DNA of 64,000 nt from Theocolax elegans. Lineage: Eukaryota > Arthropoda > Insecta > Hymenoptera > Cerocephalidae. The notes beneath the pieces were generated by a model. That model searched no databases. It saw only the letters and a list, made by a program, of their open reading frames with translations, and was not told where the DNA came from. The position numbers and the translations under genes were made by a program. The DNA lies in NCBI GenBank assembly GCA_026168455.1, contig CM047426.1, positions 63,812,488 to 63,876,487 on the forward strand. The letters run 5' to 3'. Shown here piece after piece: positions 45,194 to 56,583 of the stretch (position 1 is the stretch's first letter; each line of letters opens with the position of its first letter).

Positions 45194-45593
45194 TGAAAAA
45201 TCTCGCCAAAAATACTCTTAAATTTAATTGCTTGTAATTTGAAAACGTGTATAGTTACACATTCAAACTTAAGTTCAGAAGAAAACTGAGATTGGGTTGA
45301 TATATTTTGAGAACTACCTTTATTTATTCAAAAGTAATGAAAGAAATAAGAATTAGGCGAAATTTTGTCTTGAAAAAATCATTAAATTTCATTTAAAATA
45401 TTTCGTTAAAATTTCGTCTAATTCTTATTTCTTTCAAACTTTTGACTAACTAAAGCCATTTGAGCTTCTTTTTTCTGAAAATATATCTATTCGATCTCAA
45501 TTTTTTTTCTGAACTTAAGTTTGAATGTACACCTTTAATCGTTTCCGACTTACAAGCAATCAAAGTTAAGAGTATTTTTGGCGAGATTTTTCG
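45194..45593. mobile_element. 400-bp foldback element
   Basis: ATGAAAAATCTCGCCAAAAA at 45193 is matched in reverse by TTTTTGGCGAGATTTTTCG at 45575-45593. Complementarity continues inward through ACATTCAAACTTAAGTTCAG and AAGAAATAAGAATTAG. It is related to the foldback at 60268-60588. The segment is missing from the second copy of the 1.7-kb duplication. Confidence 0.75.
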
Positions 45594-45896
45594 TTATTTG
45601 TTTATATCTATGCTAACAAAGGGCTTTTATAGAGCAAATAGATTTTATAACTCCGGCTTTTTTCATATTTTTATAGTAACAAAAATATCTTAGAGTTTGG
45701 AAAGATCCGTTTCTCTCAGGGTAGGTCTTCTCCTTATAAGTATCTTGTTATTTTTCAAATCGTGTTCTTGTTAATAAAGCTTGATAATTATCGTTATCAG
45801 CATCAAATCTCCTAAGGGTTAGTTTATTCTTTATAATTAATTATAATTATAATTTTAACGGGGTTTATATGCGATACACACAGGCAACAAAGCATT

Positions 45897-46505
45897 CCTC
45901 CCATCGATCTCTTGGCGATAGAGAGGGCTGCTAAGTACAGAAAAAATCTACGTACCTTAGAGAGCAGTGGCGAAGTAGAACGTAGGTGTAACAGTCAGTG
46001 GTCAAACAGGAACATCGAACTGTGGCAGCAGAGATGGGGTTCGGTCGGCGAAAGTCGTTGGACCTACCGCGTCATCCAAGATGTCGCCAAGTGGACGAGT
46101 AGGAAACACGGATTCGTCACCTTGTATCTGACCCAGGTGCTTATCCGTCATGGGTGCTTTCGCAATTACCTGCATTGAATCCGTATATATGGAATTGCGG
46201 AGTGCCTGACCTGCCCTGATGTTGACGAAGTCGTGTTCTACGTCCTGTCTCGGTGTCCTCGATTCATGGAAGAAAGGGACAATTTCCTAACCTTTTGGAA
46301 GGGGCCTTTAACACTAGAGGACGTCGGGATGTGTCTTCTTGGTTCGCAAAAAAGTTGGGATGCCGTGATGATCTTTTCAGCATCCATTGTGGGGCGGCTG
46401 GACCACAACAGAAAAGAGGAAGAGCGTGCTAGGGGTGACATTAGCCGCCCACATGCACGAGATAGTGAGGTGATTACCTGTCTTAAAGGGCCAAAAGTGA
46501 CATGA
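45897..46505 (+). pseudogene. R1-clade (Waldo-like) ORF2 C-terminus, copy 1
   Basis: One frame with a single internal stop (TGA at 46176). It reads PIDLLAIERAAKYRKN, SRWTYRVIQDVAKW and FVTLYLTQVLIRHGCFRNYL, then after the stop ECLTCPDVDEVVFYVLSRCP, and ends near 46505. This is the region after the reverse transcriptase in R1-clade elements. The 3' UTR has a TTCTTAGTGGGCATGAGTTACGC-type block and ends in AAAAAACACACACACAC (about 46670-46690). (AC)n tails are typical of Waldo-type elements. It is 5'-truncated and dead. Confidence 0.75.
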
Positions 46506-47579
46506 CTGCCCCTCTCGAAGTAATGTCTTACGGCGGTTTCGAGGGGGGAAGATCAGTCGAAAGGAGGAGCCCTGTCAAAACCAAGGGCAGGGTGGTTTCT
46601 TAGTGGGCATGAGTTACGCTGACCGAGTTCCATACTCCGTGCGTAAAGAGCATTTTTACCGGCTCTTCTAAAAAACACACACACACACCCATGCACATAC
46701 ACATGTATAATACATAAAGCTTCCCATTAGGGATATTTTGCAGGGCTGAGCAAGTATTCGTCCGCAACATATTAAAAATGAAATAAATATAGAGATAAAA
46801 CAAAAAAAGTGACATCAATGAAATTAAGTGATGTATAAGTACATACAGCAATATCAAAAAATATTCGTTGAATACTTTTCACTGAATACTTTTTTGTAAA
46901 ATGATAAAAAACAAAAAAATTTTTAAAACTAGAATTAACCATGCGCGCTCCGCGCGCTCTTGCGTTTTTAACAGACATTATTTAAAATATTACGCTGTTT
47001 TAGTTACTTAAAACAACAGTTTTTAATAATATATTTATTCATGATTTATTATACTCCGATTTTGTCAAGAAAATTCAAACATTACGTTTTTACCGCGCTG
47101 CCAAATTTAACCTATAATATTTTAGACGCATGCGCAAACGTAAACCAATCACATAGCCGTTTCACTTAGCTTCACAACATCCGGCAATCACTTTTTTATA
47201 TAAGGACTAATTTCATATTTTATTTATTTAAATCTTTTTAAAAATGTGTTTTTAACGTTTTCAAAACGTTTTTTCAACATTTTCAGAACATTTTGTTGAA
47301 TGAATTTAAAACGTATTTAAAACGATTTTAAAACTCCGGCTTTTTTCATATTTTTATAGTAACAAAAATATCTTAGAGTTTGGAAAGATCCGTTTCTCTC
47401 AGGGTAGGTCTTCTCCTTATAAGTATCTTGTTATTTTTCAAATCGTGTTCTTGTTAATAAAGCTTGATAATTATCGTTATCAGCATCAAATCTCCTAAGG
47501 GTTAGTTTATTCTTTATAATTAATTATAATTATAATTTTAACGGGGTTTATATGCGATACACACAGGCAACAAAGCATT

Positions 47580-48188
47580 CCTCCCATCGATCTCTTGGCG
47601 ATAGAGAGGGCTGCTAAGTACAGAAAAAATCTACGTACCTTAGAGAGCAGTGGCGAAGTAGAACGTAGGTGTAACAGTCAGTGGTCAAACAGGAACATCG
47701 AACTGTGGCAGCAGAGATGGGGTTCGGTCGGCGAAAGTCGTTGGACCTACCGCGTCATCCAAGATGTCGCCAAGTGGACGAGTAGGAAACACGGATTCGT
47801 CACCTTGTATCTGACCCAGGTGCTTATCCGTCATGGGTGCTTTCGCAATTACCTGCATTGAATCCGTATATATGGAATTGCGGAGTGCCTGACCTGCCCT
47901 GATGTTGACGAAGTCGTGTTCTACGTCCTGTCTCGGTGTCCTCGATTCATGGAAGAAAGGGACAATTTCCTAACCTTTTGGAAGGGGCCTTTAACACTAG
48001 AGGACGTCGGGATGTGTCTTCTTGGTTCGCAAAAAAGTTGGGATGCCGTGATGATCTTTTCAGCATCCATTGTGGGGCGGCTGGACCACAACAGAAAAGA
48101 GGAAGAGCGTGCTAGGGGTGACATTAGCCGCCCACATGCACGAGATAGTGAGGTGATTACCTGTCTTAAAGGGCCAAAAGTGACATGA
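47580..48188 (+). pseudogene. R1-clade (Waldo-like) ORF2 C-terminus, copy 2
   Basis: Second copy of 45897-46505 with the same internal TGA (47859) and the same (AC)n end near 48355-48373. The shared stop shows the element was already dead when duplicated. Confidence 0.75.
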
Positions 48189-49652
48189 CTGCCCCTCTCG
48201 AAGTAATGTCTTACGGCGGTTTCGAGGGGGGAAGATCAGTCGAAAGGAGGAGCCCTGTCAAAACCAAGGGCAGGGTGGTTTCTTAGTGGGCATGAGTTAC
48301 GCTGACCGAGTTCCATACTCCGTGCGTAAAGAGCATTTTTACCGGCTCTTCTAAAAAACACACACACACACCCATGCACATACACATGTATAATACATAA
48401 AGCTTCCCATTAGGGATATTTTGCAGGGCTGAGCAAGTATTCGTCCGCAACATATTAAAAATGAAATAAATATAGAGATAAAACAAAAAAAGTGACATCA
48501 ATGAAATTAAGTGATGTATAAGTACATACAGCAATATCAAAAAATATTCGTTGAATACTTTTCACTGAATACTTTTTTGTAAAATGATAAAAAACAAAAA
48601 AATTTTTAAAACTAGAATTAACCATGCGCGCTCCGCGCGCTCTTGCGTTTTTAACAGACATTATTTAAAATATTACGCTGTTTTAGTTACTTAAAACAAC
48701 AGTTTTTAATAATATATTTATTCATGATTTATTATACTCCGATTTTGTCAAGAAAATTCAAACATTACGTTTTTACCGCGCTGCCAAATTTAACCTATAA
48801 TATTTTAGACGCATGCGCAAACGTAAACCAATCACATAGCCGTTTCACTTAGCTTCACAACATCCGGCAATCACTTTTTTATATAAGGACTAATTTCATA
48901 TTTTATTTATTTAAATCTTTTTAAAAAAATCATCTTTGCTTTAAATAAATAAAATATAAAAATTTGCTTCAATAATATTTGATTTGTTTTTTAATGTACG
49001 ATAAAGAAGAAATCAGAAAGTATTAGACGAATACTAGTATACTAGTATCGTCGAATACTTATAGTCGAACACTAGTATTCGTTGAAAATTTTTCGTCGAA
49101 TAGTTTTTAAAAATGCTTTAAGTGATTTACACATTGCTTAATTTTATAGAAAAAACTTTTTATTGTGCTATCTCTATTTTTATTTCATTTTTATTAAGTA
49201 TTGCAGACGAATACTTACCCGAATTCGTTATATCTTTAGACACTTTATAAAGTTTTTATATATCGTTTTAGTTTAATAACAATTTTAAAAAGTTAAAAGA
49301 ATTTTGTTAAAATTGTCAGTTTTATAAAAATATATACTAATATTACAAAATTTCTCTTCGAAACATAGCCGAGCACCACTGAACTTTCAGAAAAGCTTGC
49401 TACATAATAATTTATCGCTAACTTATAAAAGTGCCAATTTTAAATAAATTGTTGTATAATCTTTACAAAATTATTATATATCCTAATGAATATCTATATA
49501 AAAACGTTACTATAGTGAATATTGCTACGGGAGTGGTAAAAATGGTATAAAATATAAGTAGAAAAATCATATTTATTAAATCCGTAATCTAACATTATAA
49601 TTAGCTATATTATATATAATTTCGTTAACGGTTTTACATTCTATGATTCAAG

Positions 49653-49730
49653 GTGCGTACTTTGTTCGTCAGTGGCTTACCAATGGATGCCAAGCCAAGG
49701 GAACTCTATCTGCTTTTCAGAGCGTATGAG
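49653..49730 (+). CDS. cpo: Host exon: start of the RRM of a couch potato/RBPMS-type RNA-binding protein
   Basis: The 78-bp exon (26 codons, phase 0 at both ends) lies between an acceptor (TTCTATGATTCAAG, AG at 49651-49652) and a donor (GAG/GTGAGT, 49731). It encodes [18 protein letters not shown] followed by YLLFRAYE. This is RNP2 and helix 1 of the RRM in the cpo/RBPMS family; cpo is an insect RNA-binding protein linked to neural function and diapause. The next expected exon (beginning GYEGSLL in the family) was not found in the remaining 14 kb, and no upstream exon was found. The flanks are therefore probably long introns filled with mobile elements. This is the only confident host gene piece in the window. 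Confidence 0.85.
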
Positions 49731-50029
49731 GTGAGTTACGATGCTGTTCTTTAAAACATTCTAATAATTATTATACTATACTTCAATCATTCTAAGATTA
49801 CTTAATTATAAAAGTTTAAGTTTGACAAGTTAAGAAAGTCATTCCGAAACAAGTTAAAACACGTTTATTAAAAATATGATTAATATACACTAATAAAAAG
49901 GGATATATATAAAGAAAAAAAATTAACTGGAAATAGGTTTAACTACATTCATTTTGGATATAATTACTCTTTCTAATGTTCGTGATTTGCAAGTATGCGA
50001 TATCATTTAAAATTATGCGATTCAAAAAT

Positions 50030-50295
50030 ACAGCTTCTGCGTTTTATAACGAATATATTTGTCAATTTGGGACTCCTCTGGTTATCACCATAGATCAAGG
50101 CAAATAGTTTGAATAAACACTTTTTTGGCTTTAAGAAAACGCTATTTCTAAGAGTCAGGCTGCCTTTTGCCACCCGCAATACAATGGAATAATTGTACGC
50201 TGGTATATCCGTCGTTAAAACCTGCCCTCCTTGGTCTACGAATTATTGCTTATAAGGAAAATCTAAATGCCTCAACTATAGTAGTGTTGTTCGAT
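50030..50295 (+). pseudogene. Gypsy-type retrotransposon integrase remnant
   Basis: Translation across several stops and frameshifts gives FYNEYICQFGTPLVITIDQG, then ENAISKSQAAFCHPQYNGII and VRWYIRR. This matches the order of the second catalytic Asp (DQG) and the HPQ.NG..ER block of Gypsy integrases, with the catalytic Glu replaced by Val. It is short and decayed, sitting in the presumed cpo intron. Confidence 0.6.
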
Positions 50296-50304
50296 ACACC
50301 GAAT

Positions 50305-51085
50305 ATATATATATGGACTATTTCACGTTAATTGGTGTGATGAAAATTTTAAATCGCACCAAATTTTGAGAACAGGCTGGTAATATCTTCCAGAAAATAA
50401 AAAAAATTTTTAGGTATTAAAAATAATTTGACTAAGAGTTATTCCACTATAAAAAATGGAAATTTTTCAATTTTTAAAAAGTTGCTATTTTCAGAGCCAT
50501 TTATCTCAAAATCTATTGATTTTTTTGAAAAAACATTACATACAACTTTTGTTCAAAATAATCTTTAGAGCTTATCAACTCAGCTTACAATTCTTAATTT
50601 TCAAATCTCAAAGAGATAGAACACTTGGAAATATAAAAAAATTGATTATCAAAAAAAAGCGACCACGTAACAATTGATTATAATCTAACACCGCTCAAAA
50701 GATCACATTTTTCAAGAGCTTTCGAATGGCAGTGGTTAGATTATTGGCCAAGATCACTGGTGAAAGTTATGCCTCAAGATACGTGAAAATTAGTGATTTT
50801 ATAAGGTGCATGCGGATTCAAAATAGTGAAGAATATTTTGAACAAAAGTTGTATGTAATGTTTTTTCAAAAAAATCTATAGATTTTGAGGTAAATGGCTC
50901 TGAAAATAGTTATTTTTTTTAAAATTGAAAAATTTCCATTTTTTATAGTGGAATAACTCTTAGTCAAATTATTTTTAATACCTAAAAATTTTTTTATTTT
51001 CTGGAAGATATTACCAGCCTGTTCTCAAAATTTGGTGCGATTTAAAATTTTCATTATACCACTTGAAATAGCCCATATATATATG
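50305..51085. mobile_element. 780-bp foldback element
   Basis: The left arm (about 50305-50567) and right arm (about 50826-51085) are near-perfect reverse complements from ATATGG(A/G)CTATTTCA at the tips to TTCAAAATAATCTT near the centre. No transposase. The 73-codon frame at 50456-50677 is not a gene. Confidence 0.85.
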
Positions 51086-51086
51086 G

Positions 51087-51305
51087 CTGGTTCTCTGTGA
51101 AATCGATGAAAAAAATGAATATTGCTATAACTATGGGAATATGTTTTAGAGGTGTTCAGTAGTTCTCCTGAATTTTTTCAGATTTTTTCGGGGCCATTAT
51201 TTTAAATTACAGAGAGTCAAAGTTGAACTTTTTAGCACGTTTTTGCATTTTATGCCTATTTTCATGAATTTGTAGCACCTAGGGGATGCATTTTTCACTA
51301 TAAAC
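51087..51305 (+). repeat. Dispersed repeat, plus-oriented copy
   Basis: About 215 bp (GGTTCTCTGTGAAATCGATG to AGGGGATGCATTTTTC) match 59458-59665 in reverse complement. It is a dispersed family of unknown type. Confidence 0.8.
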
Positions 51306-51466
51306 ATAAATATGATTATAGTCATAAATGTATCAACATTATTATTATAATAACTGAAGATACGTGTTTAATACAAAAAAATATATCAATAAATCAGATC
51401 TGAGATTATAATGATTAATATGATTAATTGGCAGCGACAAGTTTGTGAAATTCAAATAATGTATTG

Positions 51467-51476
<10 letters not shown>

Positions 51477-51514
<38 letters not shown>
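51477..51514. repeat. (TAA)n microsatellite
   Basis: About 12 AAT/TAA units with no LINE attached. Confidence 0.9.
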
Positions 51515-51515
<1 letters not shown>

Positions 51516-52108
51516 TTGATACATTTATAGTAATCCTTCAGATTTGTATCATAATTCTTATAGTGTAATTTTTCATAATTGTATAATAATATTTGTATTT
51601 TTAAGGGGGTGCCATACTAGATTATTACCGACCGAGTCAGATGGATGCATTATTACACTTAATGAACATATTATAGTTTGAACATATTACACTTAATGAA
51701 CATATTATAGTGCAAAACGCAAATACAGAAACACTAGATATAAACACATAATACGCATTTATACGAAGTTTGAAGTCAATATGTGAAGGACACCCTAAAA
51801 AAGTGTGCACGCAAAAAATAGTCATTATTCCGTGCAGAAATTTTTTAGGATGTCCTTGTTGTATTGATCTGGAACATTGTAGAAAGACATATTACACCAT
51901 TATCTAGTGCTTCTGTATTTGGTTTTTACATAATACTGACAAAAATAAATAGTTTATATTACTAATAAAGTTTTCTTAGTATCAATTTCGCCGCTAGAGT
52001 GCGCGACGCGCTATACATTGTATTGTATACTTAGGGTGGAAGCACTTGCGCAAATGGTTGTTGCAATATGGCGTTAAATACTATAATTCGTATATCGGCC
52101 TTATGTTA

Positions 52109-53500
52109 TGTGACGTTGCACCGGCACGTCACTATTAATTATGCACTCGGTTATAATTAAATTAATTATTGCCTCGACGGAACCGATTCCGGAGGCAAGT
52201 TATTCGCGAACCGGGAGAGAGGTTACTACGCACGTGTTGGCCATGTTGTCAGCTGCTGCGCGTGATCCTGCGCGCGCGTTGACTAGGTCGCCCTGCGTAG
52301 CTATACCCTCAGCGGCCCCTACCGTGTAATGGAGAACTCGCACGAGGGATTACCGGTAACCCAGACATCTCCTTCACGAGTAATGAGAAAGGATAGTAAT
52401 AGATAATGATAGCGATAGTTTAAGACTTACTTTTATGTACGATGACTATTAAAGGCGCGATTACATGAACGTACGAGTTGATTTATATAACTGTAATTGT
52501 TGGTATTGGCGATTTGATGATTATGATAATTTATTAGTGTTTAATATTGCTTTATTTTATAATATTACTTACATATAATATAACATTAATTTAATCAGGT
52601 TAATTAATATTAATTTCAAATTCGTTGGTTGGATTATTTGCAATTCGCGGTTGCGTGATTAATTGATAAATTGATCATCAGCGGCGCTGTAATTAATGAC
52701 GCATGCTCATTAAAAATATTATGGAAGGATAGCCTACTGCAGTTCTCTTTTTATTCTTTTTATTATTAGTTGAGGAGTGGGGGAGGTTTCTTATACTGCA
52801 GTGTGGCGCTGATGGTGGAGGCTCGCTATTCACCTTTAAGTCGAGTCTGTAATTGCAGTTCGATGATAAATAATTTGTGACTTTGAAATTGCCGCTCGTG
52901 ACGTCATTCTTTTTGCAAGGAAATAAATCCTTGGATTACCAATCACGAGGAATCAACCACCGTTGGAATTGAGGAGGGGAGGCTTGGGTTGGATAACAAA
53001 AGGAAAATTTTGCGCCTTTTTCAGGCAGTCGATTTCCTACCGGTCTGGTGAATACCTGATCCGAATCAAGCTAATTGCTTATTATTATTTTCTTGTTTAG
53101 TTTATTAACTCTGATCATTATGGTAAAGAGACAGGTGAATATTTAATTAATTTTATATATATCGGTATATTATCTAGTCATCGACGTCTAATGCACTTAA
53201 CATAATGTGCAATTCGTCGGTACTAGTTCGCCATATGGTTGAGCGGAAATTGCTCCCGGAGACGCACCCTTGGTAACAAAGAGTCGCGCCCGGAGACGCG
53301 ATCTCCAGCCACCATATTAATTATTCTAACCCAAGCCATCCGTTCTTGTTCGGTGTTATCGATGTCAATATTTTTCATTTGGTTTATAATACTTATTAGT
53401 TAATATTAATTGTTGTACCGATTAATATGTATTGAATTTATTCATTGATGATTTAATAAACGTTAATTTCATGTATATCCGTTGAGTTAATTACAGTGCC
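52109..53500 (+). other. Possible solo LTR or old LTR-retrotransposon piece
   Basis: The region begins TGTGACG...CGTCAC (hairpin-capable), like the LTR at 61822. It is GC-richer than its surroundings and contains an AATAAA at about 53455. The far end and a target duplication could not be defined. The 62-codon frame at 52141 has no domain. Confidence 0.3.
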
Positions 53501-53936
53501 AATACCCCCCTTGTTATCTCTCTCTACTATTAGTCCGGGAATATTAATATGTAGTAATGTATATTTTTGCTCACCATTCTGTTGTTATATGAGAACTAAT
53601 CGTTAATAATAAATGTTTTAAATACTTATAAAGAAATTAACATTTCAGTTAATAAAAGACATATAATAAAAGTCGTGCTTATACATTGCAGAATGACGAA
53701 ATTTTTAGCTTATTTAATCGGGGAAATAATGGAAAACAAAGACGATAGAAAAAACAAAATATTTTTATTTAGAGGCCACGGCTAGCTTGCATGCTCCCAT
53801 CTCTCTCCCTCTCTCTCTATCTATCTCTCGCTATACCAGAGTACGTATGCGCATGCGCACGCGCAATTTTTGGATAACTAGTGACAAACTTCTCGCGGCT
53901 CGGTATTGAAAACACGAAAAATTATCAGCTGGAGGT

Positions 53937-53985
53937 CTACGCGGCCGGCTCGTGCGTCGAGTCGTCGGGTGAGCTGGCCGCATAG
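53937..53985 (+). repeat. GC-rich hairpin, copy 1 (Penelope-associated)
   Basis: CTACGCGGCCGGCTC pairs with GAGCTGGCCGCATAG around a 19-base loop, with one mismatch and one G-T pair. It is a direct repeat of 55870-55918 on the other side of the Penelope coding remnant. Confidence 0.7.
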
Positions 53986-54357
53986 AATATGATTGTCGGT
54001 GTGTAAGGCTAGAAATCGTTTTTCCGGGGGGATTAACTCGATTTAAATATCTGTCGATTGACTGAACAAATTAGCAATGAGTTTTTCGTTACTGATAAAT
54101 TTCAAATATTATTAACATTAATTATTTACTAACTAATTAATATTATTCATTCATAACTGTTGTTTAATTGCACAATATATATGTATAGCATTTATACATA
54201 TTTATTAAAACGAAAAAAAATGAATAAAAAAATGTGTTTCAAAAAGCAAAGATGACAATAATATTTATATTATTTATTTAAATAATAATAATTGTACTTG
54301 GTCATTGTTTAATAAAAAACCAGACGTCTGTAGAATTTTGATATATAAATAATTAGG

Positions 54358-55088
54358 ATGGACAATGAATTTCAGTTAAGAAATTGGTTCCGGAAAAAAA
54401 CAGCATCTGGTCGCTATCTTAATTATTTCTCCCACCATCCACAACATCAAAAAATTGCAATGGTTTACAACTTAAAAATAATTAAAGAATTCTTAAACCA
54501 AAATTCTTATCCCTATAATTTCATATTGAAATATATGGGTAAGAGGTTGGCACATATTAATAATAATAATGATGTCAACATTAATTTTGCAAATACAAGA
54601 TATACCATTTTTTACCATTTTTTAAAAATTTAACTCCTAAGCTTAATAATATTTTTAATAAGCATAATTTTTTATCGATCAATTGCACAATAAATAAGTT
54701 TAATCACATTATTAAATTGGGAAAAGATGAGTTAATTAAGTAAGATGTATGCAACATTGTTTATAGAAGTCCATGTAGTGATTGTACTGCAATTTATATA
54801 GGTCCTAGCAAAAGGAAATTGAAATTACGTATGAATGAACACAAAAATGATATAAAAAATAAAAATGGGAGATCTGCAGTTGCAATGCATACAATTAATA
54901 CTGAACATACTATTAACTTTGAAAAAACCACTATTTTAGACACAGAGAATAATTACAAAAAACGTCTTTTTTCTGAAATGATTAATATTTATTCTAACAA
55001 AAATACTTTGAACCGTATGGAGGATACAAATAATCTTAAAAATGTTTATAAAATGGTTTTAGATAGTGTTGCGGGATGCATACATTGA
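54358..55088 (+). pseudogene. Penelope-like element: RT C-terminus and GIY-YIG endonuclease
   Basis: The first frame (54358-54633) has SGRYLNYFSHHPQHQKIAMV and FLNQNSYPYNFI, as in the end of the reverse transcriptase of Penelope-like elements. After a break, the second frame, open from about 54745, has YRSPCSDCTAIYIGPSKRKL then RMNEHKNDIKN, AMHTINTEHTINFEKTTILD and a terminal TLNRMEDTNNLKNVYKMVLD. This is a GIY-YIG nuclease with its zinc-binding-like CxxC, Tyr, Arg and the distal Asn. The rest of the RT is missing upstream, and stop codons separate the two parts. It is a 5'-truncated dead copy. Confidence 0.8.
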
Positions 55089-55691
55089 TCGTATATTCAA
55101 TTATATACATAAGAAAAAGGCCTATTTATGCATGCCACCTCTCTTGAACTTATAAGAGATGGATATTAGTTTTCTCTCTTGTACCCGCGTATTACGATAT
55201 ACTATGTTTTTTCCCCCACTTCTCAACGTTTTCACATACACAATTTTATAGTATTGGTTTAAGGTTAGGCTCTAATAGTCGTGCTTATATTAAGTATTTA
55301 TGCTTTGGACCCCCTCTGGGGTGTTCCTTAGCAAAAGTCTGAAGTATTTTTTAGTGTTATAATTTATTGTGTGAGTTTTATTAGCATTTTTATTTTAATA
55401 TAATTATAATTAGAAATTTTTTTTAAATACTATATATCTTTTCGTAAATTTTTAACTTTTTATTTTTTTAATAATTAACAAACTTTTGGTGATTTTGTTT
55501 TTTCAGAATTGTTTGGTCAGTTATTGGATTTTTTGTGAATTAATTTTTTTAAGATCACTATATTACACCATGATTCTTATTTAACTTAACATGACTTATT
55601 GGGGAGTTTTCGATTATTTTTTAATATCTATTTTATTTATCTTTATTTTGACAACGTTTATATTTTAACAATTTTATATGCATTTATAGCC

Positions 55692-55730
55692 TTGATAAGG
55701 GATGTAACAAATAAAACATCCGAAACTTCG
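55692..55730 (+). ncRNA. Hammerhead-like motif downstream of the Penelope endonuclease
   Basis: TTGATAAG is followed by stem GGATGT-AACAAATAAA-ACATCC and then GAAAC. This is the order of a hammerhead core (CUGANGA, stem II, GAAA), with C3 and G8 replaced by U and A, a covarying pair. Penelope-like elements are known to carry hammerhead ribozymes. Stem III and the cleavage site are not evident, so self-cleavage is doubtful in this copy. Confidence 0.4.
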
Positions 55731-55869
55731 CAAAAGATTGTTTTGTCACATTATAAATTGTTCGTGGTGATCAATAAATTCTCCACCTCATTATAAATTT
55801 TGATATATTCCTAAAATGACAACAAAAATCAAGGTCGTTTAAAATATCGAAATATTGTCAGCCGAAGGT

Positions 55870-55918
55870 CTACGCGGCCGGCTCGTGCGTTGGATCGCCG
55901 GGGGAGCCGGCCGCGTAG
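55870..55918 (+). repeat. GC-rich hairpin, copy 2 (perfect 15-bp stem)
   Basis: CTACGCGGCCGGCTC pairs perfectly with GAGCCGGCCGCGTAG around a 19-base loop. Similarity to copy 1 extends some 20-30 bases on both sides. Confidence 0.8.
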
Positions 55919-56167
55919 GCTATATTCGTCGTTATGTGAGGTTGAATATCGCATAATTTAAAAAATTTCACGTATTATTTAAATTATTTGATAGTAATAG
56001 TTTTTAATTAATTCTGATAGTTATTTAGTGGATTGTTATGCATTAATAGATGCTATAAAAATTAGTAAAAATTAATAAGAAATCAGGGCCTTTTATCAAG
56101 GCGCGATTGTCGATAGAACGGGCCGCGTCAGTCTCTCGTTCAGCTAGAGTCCGTGCGCGCATGCGCA

Positions 56168-56557
56168 GTTGTCGATACTAGTGAGGTTCACGTTGCTCGT
56201 GACCGTTTCAGTTGGATAGCAAAACGGCTTGTAAGCATTGTTGTGTTTTTTCGTGAGCATTGTGGTGCATAGTGATAATTTCGAAATTTGATTTTTGATT
56301 TTTCTGACTACATCAATGTTGCCGATTTCATACAACTGCTCTTGTATAAGAAAACTGCTCTTGTATAAGTTGTCGATACTAGTGAGGTTCACGTTGCTAG
56401 TGACCGTTTCAGTTGGATAGCAAAACGGCTTGTAAGCATTGTTGTGTTTTTTCGTGAGCATTGTGGTACATAGTGATAATTTCGAAATTTGATTTTTGAT
56501 TTTTCTGACTACATCAATGTTGCCGATTTCATACAACTGCTCTTGTATAAGAAAAAT
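56168..56557 (-). repeat. 201-bp tandem duplication with an open frame
   Basis: GTTGTCGATACTAGTGAGG recurs at 56168 and 56369. The two 201-bp copies are almost identical (clc/cla and gtgc/gtac differences). On the minus strand the unit is 67 codons long and stays open, so the frame at 56536-56144 repeats YEIGNIDVVRKIKNQISKLS and the rest of the unit. No known domain. It may be part of a mobile element. Confidence 0.8.
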
Positions 56558-56583
56558 ACCCAGCTATCCAGTGTTTGATGGCG

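Larger units (their letters stand above)
45650..48915. repeat. 1.68-kb tandem duplication
   Basis: 45650-47225 and 47333-48915 match at an offset of 1683 bp. The segment between them (47227-47332) repeats 45027-45132. So the second copy equals the first minus about 517 bp (45133-45649), which includes the foldback. The junction has a short shared AAC. No differences were noticed between the coding parts of the copies. Confidence 0.85.

Noticed and set aside
48424..49386. Non-autonomous hAT from CAGGGCTGAGCAAG (48424) to a CACCACTG end (49385)
   Set aside because: The tips resemble hAT ends and GAATACT-type repeats occur inside, but the two tips do not match well and no 8-bp target duplication was found.
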